Origin: SYAN01 sp964406345
GTDB lineage: Bacteria; Actinomycetota; Actinomycetes; Nanopelagicales; Nanopelagicaceae
DNA length: 40,569 nt
Assembly (NCBI GenBank): GCA_964406345.1
Contig: CAYORK010000010.1
Span: forward strand, 1-40,569
Direction: 5' to 3'
Shown: positions 1-7,143 of the stretch, piece by piece
Layout of the letters: each line of letters begins with the position of its first letter
Numbering within the stretch: position 1 is the stretch's first letter
The notes under the pieces: model-generated
Told to the model about the DNA's origin: nothing
The model's database searches: none
What the model saw: the letters and a program-made list of their open reading frames with translations, nothing else
Program-made: the position numbers and the translations under genes

Positions 1-23
1 ACTTCACATCAACTTCTCGCTCG

Positions 24-29
24 TAGACT
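24..29 (+). promoter_or_regulatory. -10 box TAGACT, leaderless start of the 36-aa ORF
   Basis: TAGACT fits TANNNT and ends 7 bases before the ATG at 37. Transcription would begin at or next to the start codon. The same geometry recurs at many genes in this window. Confidence 0.5.
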
Positions 30-36
30 CCTACCC

Positions 37-147
37 ATGAGCGAGATACTGCCTAACGTCACCAGCGACGAGATCGACCTCGAGAAGGACGAGTCTGCGC
101 GAGAGGCGGAGATCCAGCGGGATCGCCCACCCCATCACGATCGCTGA
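37..147 (+). CDS. small conserved-looking protein with DRPPHH tail (36 aa)
   Basis: Very short ORF starting at ATG 37, ending TGA 145-147. The product is highly charged and acidic, with a C-terminal RDRPPHHDR. I recall similar short actinobacterial proteins of unknown function ending in a RPPHWD-like tail, so this looks like a genuine small gene rather than noise; that recollection cannot be checked here. A TAGACT box 7 bases upstream would make it leaderless, matching other genes here. It is convergent with fmdB, two bases from its stop. No membrane segment or signal peptide. Function unknown. Confidence 0.55.
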   Translation: MSEILPNVTSDEIDLEKDESAREAEIQRDRPPHHDR

Positions 148-149
148 GG

Positions 150-467
150 TCAATCGCTGCTAGAACTCGTCTTACTGCTCGAACCGCTAGAACTGCTCGA
201 ACCGCTTGAGTTGGTGGTGCTGGTACCTGTCGTCGCAGGAGTCGAACTCGCACTTGTAGAAGAGGTGCTCTCGCTCTTCGCGCTCGATGCGCTCCTTGAG
301 TCGGTCTTGTAGAAGCCGGAACCCTTGAAGACGATCCCCACGCTGTTATAGACCTTGCGGACTGCGCCTTGGCACTTCTCACAGGTGCTTATGGCATCGT
401 CGGAGAAGGACTGGACCACCTCGAACTCATGACTGCACTCGGTGCAGAGGTATTGATAGGTGGGCAT
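150..467 (-). CDS. FmdB-family zinc-ribbon protein (105 aa)
   Basis: Starts MPTYQYLC. Two CxxC knuckles (C8/C11 and C29/C32) form the N-terminal zinc ribbon typical of the FmdB regulatory-protein family, whose molecular role in actinobacteria is unclear. The ribbon is followed by the family GSGFYKTD motif and then about 50 residues of nearly pure Ser/Thr, partly built from an 18-nt tandem duplication (175-210). The open frame runs upstream of the chosen ATG, but that ATG is where homology starts, and TACAAT lies 6 bases before it (leaderless). Divergent from the CopC-like gene. Family assignment is firm; function is not. Confidence 0.88.
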   Translation of the reverse strand: MPTYQYLCTECSHEFEVVQSFSDDAISTCEKCQGAVRKVYNSVGIVFKGSGFYKTDSRSASSAKSESTSSTSASSTPATTGTSTTNSSGSSSSSGSSSKTSSSSD

Positions 468-473
468 TGCGCC

Positions 474-479
474 ATTGTA
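474..479 (-). promoter_or_regulatory. -10 box TACAAT for fmdB (leaderless)
   Basis: On the minus strand TACAAT lies 6 bases before the fmdB ATG (467). A near-consensus -10 hexamer leaving no room for a ribosome-binding site. Confidence 0.55.
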
Positions 480-510
480 GAAAGAGTGGTGGTGGATGAC
501 GAATCGAGAG

Positions 511-516
511 GATAAT
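511..516 (+). promoter_or_regulatory. -10 box GATAAT for the CopC-like gene (leaderless)
   Basis: GATAAT ends 6 bases before ATG 523. A GAGAGGA at 506-512 overlaps it and could instead be a Shine-Dalgarno of a longer transcript, so both readings remain open. Confidence 0.45.
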
Positions 517-522
517 CGCCAC

Positions 523-1083
523 ATGCTGATCAAGCGCAAGAGTGTGGTCCTGCTTACTTCTTTGCTCATCTCGCTCATCACTTCGACCTTGGGCGTGAAT
601 GGCGCGCAAGCAGTGGAGGTGACCGCCACCTCACCGGGTATCGATGCTACGGTCGTGGTCGCTCCGAATTTCGTCTCCGTAACCGCCGATCAAGAACTCT
701 TGGAGTTCGGTAATGCGCTCGTCGTTCTCTCTCCATCTAATGAACGAGTCGATGATGGCCTAATCACCGTATCGGGGAACACGGTCTCAGTCGGCATCAC
801 GGAACTTACGGAATCAGGGAAGTACCTCGTCGAGTACGAGCTCCTGGTCTCGGAGGATTCACCGCTCTTTGGGAATTTCTCATTCCGTTTCCAAGCACCA
901 CCGGTCATCGATGAGTCGACGGCGTCGCCGACGCCCGGGAGTGAAGACGGTGGAAACGAGGATGGTTCACGCGAAGTAGGGAGCAATCTCACTGATTACC
1001 TCGTGATCGGACTTCTCGTCCTTGCCTTCTTCGTCCTAATGTGGCTGGCGCGTTTCGCCCGATCAACTTTCCGTAAGGAGTAG
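523..1083 (+). CDS. CopC-fold membrane-anchored extracytoplasmic protein lacking copper ligands (186 aa)
   Basis: Signal peptide at residues 1-30 (MLIKRK, hydrophobic core, then cleavage after AQA). A beta-rich domain at about 31-130 resembles CopC/YobA-type domains by length and pattern, followed by a Ser/Pro/Glu/Gly linker and a C-terminal membrane helix at about 160-180 ending in basic residues. This is the usual actinobacterial CopC architecture, and the next gene is a CopD-CtaG fusion, which supports the call. Oddly, the mature protein contains no His or Cys and no Met outside the membrane helix, so canonical Cu(II)/Cu(I) sites are absent. ATG 523 was preferred over an upstream in-frame ATG at 496 because the signal peptide starts here. 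It probably assists oxidase or copper homeostasis structurally (inference). Confidence 0.65.
   Translation: MLIKRKSVVLLTSLLISLITSTLGVNGAQAVEVTATSPGIDATVVVAPNFVSVTADQELLEFGNALVVLSPSNERVDDGLITVSGNTVSVGITELTESGKYLVEYELLVSEDSPLFGNFSFRFQAPPVIDESTASPTPGSEDGGNEDGSREVGSNLTDYLVIGLLVLAFFVLMWLARFARSTFRKE
1075..1080 (+). promoter_or_regulatory. Shine-Dalgarno AAGGAG deciding a CTG start
   Basis: AAGGAG at the end of the CopC-like gene lies 5 bases before CTG 1086, which is in frame with the CopD-CtaG protein. An in-frame TAA at 1074-1076 blocks any earlier start, and no ATG, GTG or TTG occurs before TTG 1164. Confidence 0.5.
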
Positions 1084-1085
1084 TT

Positions 1086-2933
1086 CTGCTACTCGTAGCT
1101 ACCGACTTCCTTCCCGTCATCTCTGGCCTTCTAGTCACCGGTTATCTCTTCGCACAAGCCTTCTTGCTTCCGGAGCGTGGAGGTGTCATAACTCGGGTCG
1201 GAATCTCCACCATCATCAAGATCGCACTTCTCTGGGTGATCTCGAGCGCAGTCACGATCGTCGTGAACTTGCGCGAGATCATCGGTGGCGAATTCGACGC
1301 CACGACATTGCGCTCATTTCTGACACAGACCGGGTTGGGGCGGACGCTTGCCATCCAGTTCATCGCATCTTCTTTTGTGCTGCTCTTGTTGGGAAGGCTT
1401 CGACGTAGCGGAGGAGCGTTGGCGCTCCTTCTCGTATCACTCGTCGCCTTGATCGCACCCTTCTTCGAGAGCCATAGCGGTGATGCGGGGATGCATGGTC
1501 TCGCCATCGGTTCGATCATCTTTCACGTTGGGGCGATAGCGCTATGGATTGGCGGACTCGTCTCGTTGCTCTTCCTCGACGGTCCTACTCGTGCTTTGGT
1601 GCTCCCTCGATTCTCTTCCATCGCGCTCTGGCTCTCTTTGATTGTGATCTCAACAGGAGTCGCCAACAGTTGGACCCGAATGAACTTCATCGATGCCTGG
1701 GGATCGAGCTATAGCCTGATCTTGATCTTCAAGGTGACGCTCGTCATCGCTCTCATCGCCTTGGCTAGCTATCTCAGGAGGAGTTTCGCTGTTCGAGGGC
1801 TCTCGACTCCTCTAATCACTCTCGAAGTGATACTTCTCGCCTTCATCTCTCTCGTGGGGAGTTGGCTCTCGCGGACCGAGCCACCGTTACGCGGAGATAC
1901 ATTGTCAGCAGATGATCTGCGCGCCCTTGCTATCACTGGAGTGAGATTTCCAGAGGAGCCAACTTTCTGGAGATTGAGCATCGCCTATGAGGCAGATGGA
2001 ATCATCCTGGGCACATTGATCCTTGTCACTGCCCTCTACATCGCGGGCGTCGTGAAGTTATCGAGGAATGGCGTCAAGTGGCCGGTGGGGCGAACCATCG
2101 CCTTCGCACTCGGCATCTCTGTCATCGATTTCGCGACGAGTGGTGGACTTGGTCTCTACTCGTTCTTCTCCTTCTCGCATCACATGATGGCGCACATGCT
2201 TCTCGGGATGGTTGCCCCCATTGGAATCGTCTTGGGCGCACCTATCACCTTGGCGCTGAGAGCCCTCCCCGCCGGACGGACTCTTCTGCATTCTGACGAA
2301 GGGGATGGACGTGGGTCAGAAGTAGAGAGAGGTCTACGCGGTCTCCTCACCGTGATCCTCTCATCGCGATTCGTCGCCATCTTCAGCAACCCGATCGTGG
2401 CGCTCGCGATCTTCGATGGTTCACTCTTCGCGCTCTACTTCACTCCGATCTTCGATCTCTTGATGGGAAGCCATCTCGGACACATCGCAATGAGTCTCCA
2501 CTTCTTGCTCGCCGGCATCCTCTTCTTCCATGTGATCATCGGTATAGATCCACGGCCCAAGCAATATCCATTCATTTTCCGGATCGTCATCCTCTTTGCG
2601 GCGATGAGCATCCATGCCTTCTTCTCCATCGCCCTTCTCTCGTCAACGAGCTTGATCGGAGGCGAGTACTACGAGACATTGGCAACGCCATGGGTTCCGG
2701 ATCTGCTTGAGAATCAGCGCATCGGAGCGTCGATTGGATGGGCGATGGGGGAGATACCCATCCTTCTCTCACTCGTTGCCACCTTCATCCAATGGATGCG
2801 ATCGGATGAGCGTGAGGCTGCGCGGATCGAGCGGCGTTCGAAGTTGGCGAAGTCTCGTGGTGAGAAGGACGAGTTGGAGCAATACAACGATTACCTTGCT
2901 GAACTTGCCAAGCGAGACAAGAGACTGGATTAA
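1086..2933 (+). CDS. CopD-CtaG fusion, copper / cytochrome oxidase assembly membrane protein (about 615 aa)
   Basis: Polytopic membrane protein. The first half (about 5-7 helices) is CopD-like. The second half is a CtaG (caa3 oxidase assembly) domain with the His/Met clusters FSHHMMAHMLLGM and GSHLGHIAMSLHFLL typical of copper handling in membranes. The fusion is common in actinobacteria and supplies copper to aa3-type cytochrome c oxidase; a SURF1 gene elsewhere in the window fits. The start is doubtful: TTG 1164 would remove the first helix (GLLVTGYLFAQAFLLPE), whereas CTG 1086 keeps it and has a strong AAGGAG at 5 bases. Ends in a charged cytoplasmic tail and overlaps the next gene by one base. 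Confidence 0.85.
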   Translation: MLLVATDFLPVISGLLVTGYLFAQAFLLPERGGVITRVGISTIIKIALLWVISSAVTIVVNLREIIGGEFDATTLRSFLTQTGLGRTLAIQFIASSFVLLLLGRLRRSGGALALLLVSLVALIAPFFESHSGDAGMHGLAIGSIIFHVGAIALWIGGLVSLLFLDGPTRALVLPRFSSIALWLSLIVISTGVANSWTRMNFIDAWGSSYSLILIFKVTLVIALIALASYLRRSFAVRGLSTPLITLEVILLAFISLVGSWLSRTEPPLRGDTLSADDLRALAITGVRFPEEPTFWRLSIAYEADGIILGTLILVTALYIAGVVKLSRNGVKWPVGRTIAFALGISVIDFATSGGLGLYSFFSFSHHMMAHMLLGMVAPIGIVLGAPITLALRALPAGRTLLHSDEGDGRGSEVERGLRGLLTVILSSRFVAIFSNPIVALAIFDGSLFALYFTPIFDLLMGSHLGHIAMSLHFLLAGILFFHVIIGIDPRPKQYPFIFRIVILFAAMSIHAFFSIALLSSTSLIGGEYYETLATPWVPDLLENQRIGASIGWAMGEIPILLSLVATFIQWMRSDEREAARIERRSKLAKSRGEKDELEQYNDYLAELAKRDKRLD

Positions 2934-4090
2934 TGACGCCCATGGACGCACTCTTCTCACTACCCGACGAATACCGAGCACTCCGCGAGAGTGTGAGGTC
3001 GCTTGCAGAGAAGAAGATTGCCCCCTTTGCGAAAGAGGTCGATGAAGAGGCGCGCTATCCGCAGGAAGCACAAGATGCTCTGCAGAGTGCAGGGCTAGCT
3101 GCAGCCCATGTCCCGACGGAGTTCGGTGGTGACGGTGCAGACGCACTTGCTGTTGCGATCATCATCGAGGAAGTAGCGCGTGTCTGTGGCGCATCGTCAT
3201 TGATCCCCGCCGTCAACAAACTCGGATCATGGCCATTGATCCTCGCAGGTAATGATGAGCAGAAGAAGAAGTGGCTACCAGAGTTGGCGAAGGGACGAGG
3301 TTTCTCGTACTGCCTCTCGGAGTCCGAGTCGGGTTCCGATTCGATCGCAATGAAGACGAAGGCAGTCTTCGAAGGTGGACGATGGATCCTCAATGGAAGT
3401 AAGAAGTGGATCTCCAATGCAGGGGTCTCTGATTTCTACACAGTTCTTGCGGTGACCGATCAAGCAGCGCGATCAAAAGGAATCACAGCCTTCGTCGTCG
3501 AGAAATCCGATCCAGGGGTCTCTTTCGGTGCGCACGAGAAGAAGATGGGAATGCGGGGATCTCCGACTCGCGAGGTCTACTTCGACTCAGTCGCTCTCGA
3601 CGAGAGTCGCGTCCTCGGACAGGTTGGAGAGGGATTCGCAATAGCAATGCGCACTCTCGATCACACGCGAATCACCATCGCAGCCCAAGCACTCGGTCTG
3701 GCCCAAGGAGCATTCGAAGTGGCAACTCGCTACGCCCGAGAACGTAAGCAATTCGGAAAGCCCATCTTCGACTTCCAAGCGGTGCAGTTCATGCTCGCAG
3801 ACATGGCGATGCAGATCGAGGCAGCGCGCGGCATCACCTACCAGGCTGCGATGAAGAGCGAACGTGAGGAATCTGATCTCACCTTCTATTCCGCAGCATC
3901 GAAGTGTTTCGCGACAGATGTCGCCATGCGTGTCACCACCGATGCGGTGCAGGTCCTTGGGGGCTATGGATACGTCAATGACTACCCCGTGGAGCGGATG
4001 ATGCGGGATGCCAAGTTGACCCAGATCTATGAGGGAACCAATCAGATCCAGAGATTGGTGATGGCGCGACATCTCGACAAGTTGATGTAG
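2933..4090 (+). CDS. acyl-CoA dehydrogenase (385 aa)
   Basis: Full-length acyl-CoA dehydrogenase, a cytosolic FAD enzyme that oxidises acyl-CoA thioesters to trans-2-enoyl-CoA with electrons passing to ETF. Visible features: N-terminal helical domain, flavin/substrate loop CLSESESGSD (127-136), KKWISNAG in the middle beta domain, RERKQFGKPI, GGYGYVNDYP, and the YEGTNQIQR motif with the expected catalytic Glu at about 367. Chain length specificity cannot be told; short/branched-chain or butyryl-type are likely. Start ATG 2933 overlaps the CopD-CtaG stop by one base (TAATG), suggesting translational coupling although the functions look unrelated. Convergent with 5-FCL across 14 bases. Confidence 0.93.
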   Translation: MTPMDALFSLPDEYRALRESVRSLAEKKIAPFAKEVDEEARYPQEAQDALQSAGLAAAHVPTEFGGDGADALAVAIIIEEVARVCGASSLIPAVNKLGSWPLILAGNDEQKKKWLPELAKGRGFSYCLSESESGSDSIAMKTKAVFEGGRWILNGSKKWISNAGVSDFYTVLAVTDQAARSKGITAFVVEKSDPGVSFGAHEKKMGMRGSPTREVYFDSVALDESRVLGQVGEGFAIAMRTLDHTRITIAAQALGLAQGAFEVATRYARERKQFGKPIFDFQAVQFMLADMAMQIEAARGITYQAAMKSEREESDLTFYSAASKCFATDVAMRVTTDAVQVLGGYGYVNDYPVERMMRDAKLTQIYEGTNQIQRLVMARHLDKLM

Positions 4091-4104
4091 TTCGAGTTTC
4101 CGTC

Positions 4105-4671
4105 TTACCTTTTGAATCGAACCACTATCTCTGGAAGTGCGACCGCATCGACTCGCACATCGTGTGGTTCGTATGGAAGTGATTCACTCGATACCTCTTC
4201 GTCATGAAGGAGTGCGATCTTCCAGGAGTTGATCGCCGCATCCGCCTTCAGTGCTCGATCGTAAGAACCACCGCCTTGCCCTAATCGAACGCCACTCCTA
4301 TCAACACGAAGTGCGGGACAGATGACGACATCGATCTGACCGATGAATTCCTTACCTGTTGGCTGCATGAGATTGCCGCGCTTCTTGCTCTTCTCGAGCT
4401 TTGACGAGCCATCCCATTCGACCCATCTGATGACACTGTCCTCATCGATTCCCGGCAAGACCAATCTCTTACCCATCGTCAGGATCGATTGATTGAGGCG
4501 AGAGGTGTCCGGCTCATCACCGTAGGAGATGTAGGAGGCAACGGTCGTTGCAGAAGTGATCTCTCTCGCATTGCAGAGATGGAGCCAGTCACCACCAAGG
4601 CTTCGCTGACTTCTCTCGAAGCGAAATCGTCTTCGTAACTCGCTCTTTTTCGATGCAAGGTCATCACGCAC
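4105..4671 (-). CDS. 5-formyltetrahydrofolate cyclo-ligase (188 aa)
   Basis: ATP-dependent conversion of 5-formyl-THF to 5,10-methenyl-THF in folate one-carbon metabolism. The phosphate-binding signature RLGQGGGSYDR (129-139) and the earlier LPGIDEDSVIRWVEWDG region are characteristic, as are the basic N-terminal residues KKSELRRRFR. Start is GTG 4671, placed 6 bases after a TATAGT box (leaderless). Divergent from the gephyrin-like gene with a 40-bp shared promoter region. In many actinobacteria galU lies between these two genes; here it is missing. Confidence 0.92.
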   Translation of the reverse strand: MRDDLASKKSELRRRFRFERSQRSLGGDWLHLCNAREITSATTVASYISYGDEPDTSRLNQSILTMGKRLVLPGIDEDSVIRWVEWDGSSKLEKSKKRGNLMQPTGKEFIGQIDVVICPALRVDRSGVRLGQGGGSYDRALKADAAINSWKIALLHDEEVSSESLPYEPHDVRVDAVALPEIVVRFKR

Positions 4672-4677
4672 TTACCA

Positions 4678-4683
4678 ACTATA
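4678..4683 (-). promoter_or_regulatory. -10 box TATAGT for 5-FCL (leaderless)
   Basis: Minus-strand TATAGT ends 6 bases before the GTG start at 4671. Confidence 0.55.
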
Positions 4684-4698
4684 AAAAGTCTCATGAGG

Positions 4699-4704
4699 TA
4701 AAGT
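4699..4704 (+). promoter_or_regulatory. -10 box TAAAGT for the gephyrin-like gene (leaderless)
   Basis: TAAAGT ends 7 bases before ATG 4712; no ribosome-binding site fits between them. Confidence 0.5.
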
Positions 4705-4711
4705 CCGCATT

Positions 4712-5596
4712 ATGCGTGTGGGTGAGTTCGCTTCAGCTCTGCTTTCGATGGCGACTCCGCTGGCTCCGCTGGATATGCCACTCCTGGATTCCCATGGTGC
4801 GACGCTCTCTGCAGATGTCCTTTCCGAGGGGCGAGTCGTGCTCGCAGAAGGTGTTCGAATCAGATCGACACAGATCGGTCTTGCCGCCACTTTGGGTCTA
4901 GACCATCTGCCGACAAGGCCGCAACCTCGTGTGGTTGTCGTTGCACTCAGTGAGAACACCGCGATGACGAGCGCCGCTGCGACCAATTCCTGGCTTCTCA
5001 CCACAGCGATGAAGGAAGCTGGAGCGCTCGGATATCGAGTACTTATCCAATCCGATACCGCTGCACACACCAAGGCGATCATTGAGGATCAGTTGGTTCG
5101 ATCCGATCTCCTCGTCGTTACGGGAGATCACGGTGATGGGCCATTCGATCACGTATTGGAAGTCCTCTCGCGAATCGGCCAGATGGAGAGTGTCGATCTC
5201 CGCTACCTTCGAGGTGGACGCCATGCCTATGGCGCAGTGGGACCTGAGAGGACTCCGGTGATTCTCCTTCCCGGTAATCCGATTGCCGCATACATCTCAA
5301 CTGAGATCTTCATCCGTCCGATGATCCGACAGATGATGGGACTCAATGAGATCCATCGCCCTGTGATCCGGGCTCGTTTGGAATCCGAGCTCACATCACT
5401 TCCTGACTATCACGAATTCCTTCTCGCCAACTGGACTCGGCGCGATGGCAGCGACCATGTCCGAGCACTCGATGACCAAGAAAGCATGGTGGCGCTCGCC
5501 GAAGCGAACGCGCTCATCGCCATCTCTGCCGATGATGATAGGAAGGCGAGTGGCAGCGAAGTCGATGTGATCCTCTTGGAGCGTCGATACATATGA
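4712..5596 (+). CDS. gephyrin-like MoeA paralogue lacking the central domain (294 aa)
   Basis: MoeA/gephyrin-E relative, but about 100 residues short of a normal MoeA (about 400). Residues 1-40 match the MoeA N-terminal helix and strand, then the chain jumps to the region just before the MPT-binding domain (VLAEGVRIRSTQIGLAATLG, 43-62). Domain II with its conserved DNSAMDGYA and TGAPVP stretches is gone. The catalytic-type motifs are also altered: TGDEL is replaced by LSENTA and TSGGVS by TGDHGDGPFD (137-146). The structural LPGNPIAA loop (186-193) and domain IV remain. From recall, actinobacterial MoeA paralogues next to a GNAT and a three-pass membrane protein act as FtsZ-binding gephyrin-like proteins (Glp) rather than in cofactor synthesis. 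I infer a scaffold role in division. The stop overlaps the next start (ATGA). Confidence 0.78.
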   Translation: MRVGEFASALLSMATPLAPLDMPLLDSHGATLSADVLSEGRVVLAEGVRIRSTQIGLAATLGLDHLPTRPQPRVVVVALSENTAMTSAAATNSWLLTTAMKEAGALGYRVLIQSDTAAHTKAIIEDQLVRSDLLVVTGDHGDGPFDHVLEVLSRIGQMESVDLRYLRGGRHAYGAVGPERTPVILLPGNPIAAYISTEIFIRPMIRQMMGLNEIHRPVIRARLESELTSLPDYHEFLLANWTRRDGSDHVRALDDQESMVALAEANALIAISADDDRKASGSEVDVILLERRYI

Positions 5597-6156
5597 ATCG
5601 GCTACCGATGCCGATCCTCTCCGCATCGGGTCGGGTAGAACTTCGCCCCTTACGTCTTCGCGACAAGAAGGCATGGCTCGCCTTGCGAAGGCGAAATCAT
5701 GATTGGCTCAAACCCTGGGAGGCGACTTCGCCAACACAGATCCACTTCCAGCCGCCTCGATATTGGGAGCTGGTCCGATTCCACCGACGTGAAGCGAGAG
5801 CGCTGCGCTCGCTCTCATTGATGATCTGGGTGGAAGGGGAGATGGTCGGACAGATCAATCTCGGAGGGATCGCATTCGGGGCACTCCGGGGGGCCCACAT
5901 CGGTTACTGGATCGATCAAGGGCATAGCAATCGCGGGATAACCACTGAGGCGGTCATCACATTGACCGAGTTCGCCTTCTCGGAACTTCGTCTACATCGG
6001 ATCGAGATCTCATTTCGCCCGGAAAATGACGCATCAAAGAGAGTGGCTGAGAAATCCGGCTATCACTACGAGGGCATGAGGCCGAGATTCCTTCATATTG
6101 ATGGGCAATGGCGGGATCACGTCGTCTTCGTCCGTGAGAATCCGTCCATTCAATAG
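5593..6156 (+). CDS. RimJ/RimL-type GNAT N-acetyltransferase (187 aa)
   Basis: Acetyl-CoA-dependent N-acetyltransferase of the RimJ/RimL group, which acetylates protein N-termini or small molecules. The fold is recognisable from LRPLRLRDKKAWLALRRR at the N-terminus, GQINLGGI, IGYWIDQGHSNRGITTEAV (acetyl-CoA pyrophosphate loop) and the C-terminal LHRIEISFRPENDASKRVAEK plus SGYHYEGMRPRF segment. ATGA overlap with the gephyrin-like gene indicates one transcription unit. Its conserved placement between the gephyrin-like protein and the membrane protein is the usual actinobacterial order; the substrate is unknown. Confidence 0.88.
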   Translation: MNRLPMPILSASGRVELRPLRLRDKKAWLALRRRNHDWLKPWEATSPTQIHFQPPRYWELVRFHRREARALRSLSLMIWVEGEMVGQINLGGIAFGALRGAHIGYWIDQGHSNRGITTEAVITLTEFAFSELRLHRIEISFRPENDASKRVAEKSGYHYEGMRPRFLHIDGQWRDHVVFVRENPSIQ

Positions 6157-6223
6157 TTCTCCATCATCCGACTCTGAAGAAAGTCGACGGTTGGAAATAC
6201 CCGAAAAGTCCGATTGCTCCATT

Positions 6224-6229
6224 TATCTT
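6224..6229 (+). promoter_or_regulatory. candidate -10 box TATCTT for the GlpR/SepX-like gene
   Basis: TATCTT ends 8 bases before ATG 6238, giving a leaderless or near-leaderless transcript. Weaker than the other boxes. Confidence 0.35.
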
Positions 6230-6237
6230 TAGCCATC

Positions 6238-7023
6238 ATGGGCGCGGGCTTCATTTACCTCATCATCGTCGGTCTCTGGGTCGCCTATTTCCTCCCACGT
6301 TGGATCAATGCACATGAGGAACATGCCGGAAGATCCGTAGATCGATATCAAGCGCTCCTCGATGTCGTCGGTCGCACTGCGACTGGTGAAGAGAGAAATC
6401 GATTCTCAGCAGAGAAGAGAGAACAACTCCTCCATACTCGACGGATAACCTTTCTTGCACTCGCATCACTCTTCTTGGTGACGATTCTCTTGGCTGCTGT
6501 CGGAATGCTCTCCACGATCTTGGTCACCGTTCCGATGATCGGAATGGGTGCGTATGTCTTCGTGGTCAGGAGACAGATCTCTTCTGAAGTGCATGCAAGA
6601 AGCACGCAAACCTCGTCACAAGATCATGATCCTGTGATTCACAACAACATCTATCGAAACAAGTACGCGGAGTTGATCACCAAGGTGACACGTGAGGAGC
6701 GAACCGAGCATTGGGTTCCACTCGCAGAGCGAGACTCCTATCAATCGAAGGGCATCACACTCTTGCCGAAGGGATCGGCAGCATCACGTGAGACATGGGA
6801 GCCGACTCAGGTGCCCGCACCAAGTTATCTTTCCGCACCGCGAGTCGTTCAGACTCGAAGGGTGATCGACCTTACGACTCCTGGCGCCTGGACTGCTGCC
6901 AATGCGGCGAAGCTGGAAGAAGAGAGTCGTGCCCTCCTCGCGCCAAGTCCGGATCAGATCTTCGATCAAGAGGTTGCTGAAGAGGTTGCAGAACAGATCG
7001 AACGACTACGTCGCGCTAACTAA
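6238..7023 (+). CDS. GlpR/SepX-like actinobacterial membrane protein, probable division component (261 aa)
   Basis: One N-terminal helix (about residues 3-20, FIYLIIVGLWVAYFLPRW), a cytoplasmic loop, then two closely spaced helices (about 75-120), and a long hydrophilic C-terminal region ending in an acidic helix (DQEVAEEVAEQIERLRRAN). By position (moeA-like, rimJ, then this) and topology it matches the actinobacteria-specific family that I recall as SepX in Streptomyces and as the gephyrin-like-protein receptor in corynebacteria, which link FtsZ and the membrane. ATG 6238 is chosen over an upstream TTG at 6214 because the helix starts there. Function is by family and context, not by motif. 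Confidence 0.68.
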   Translation: MGAGFIYLIIVGLWVAYFLPRWINAHEEHAGRSVDRYQALLDVVGRTATGEERNRFSAEKREQLLHTRRITFLALASLFLVTILLAAVGMLSTILVTVPMIGMGAYVFVVRRQISSEVHARSTQTSSQDHDPVIHNNIYRNKYAELITKVTREERTEHWVPLAERDSYQSKGITLLPKGSAASRETWEPTQVPAPSYLSAPRVVQTRRVIDLTTPGAWTAANAAKLEEESRALLAPSPDQIFDQEVAEEVAEQIERLRRAN

Positions 7024-7045
7024 AGCACGGCTGAGGGATTCACTT

Positions 7046-7110
7046 CTCGAGTTCATCCTTCGAATTCGCTTTTCGAATTCGCCTTTCGAAATCACCCCTT
7101 GAACCCCTTA
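7046..7110. repeat. 13-nt tandem repeat array, five units
   Basis: Units start at 7046, 7059, 7072, 7085 and 7098. The two central copies share TTCGAATTCG and the outer copies degrade. The array sits in the convergent spacer between the GlpR/SepX-like gene and pmt. TTCGAATTCG and TTCGAA are palindromic, so the array can fold on both strands. Confidence 0.85.
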
Positions 7111-7127
7111 GAGAATCACTTGAAGAA

Positions 7128-7143
7128 AGCCCTTTTGGGGGCT
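7128..7143 (-). terminator. intrinsic terminator of pmt
   Basis: A 5-bp stem (AGCCC / GGGCT) with a 6-base loop. On the minus strand it is followed by TTCTTCAA. It begins inside the pmt stop codon, so termination would occur immediately after the coding region. Confidence 0.55.

Noticed and set aside
3587..4072. 161-codon open frame antisense to the acyl-CoA dehydrogenase
   Set aside because: His/Ser-rich shadow sequence with no start context; the sense strand is a clear full-length enzyme.
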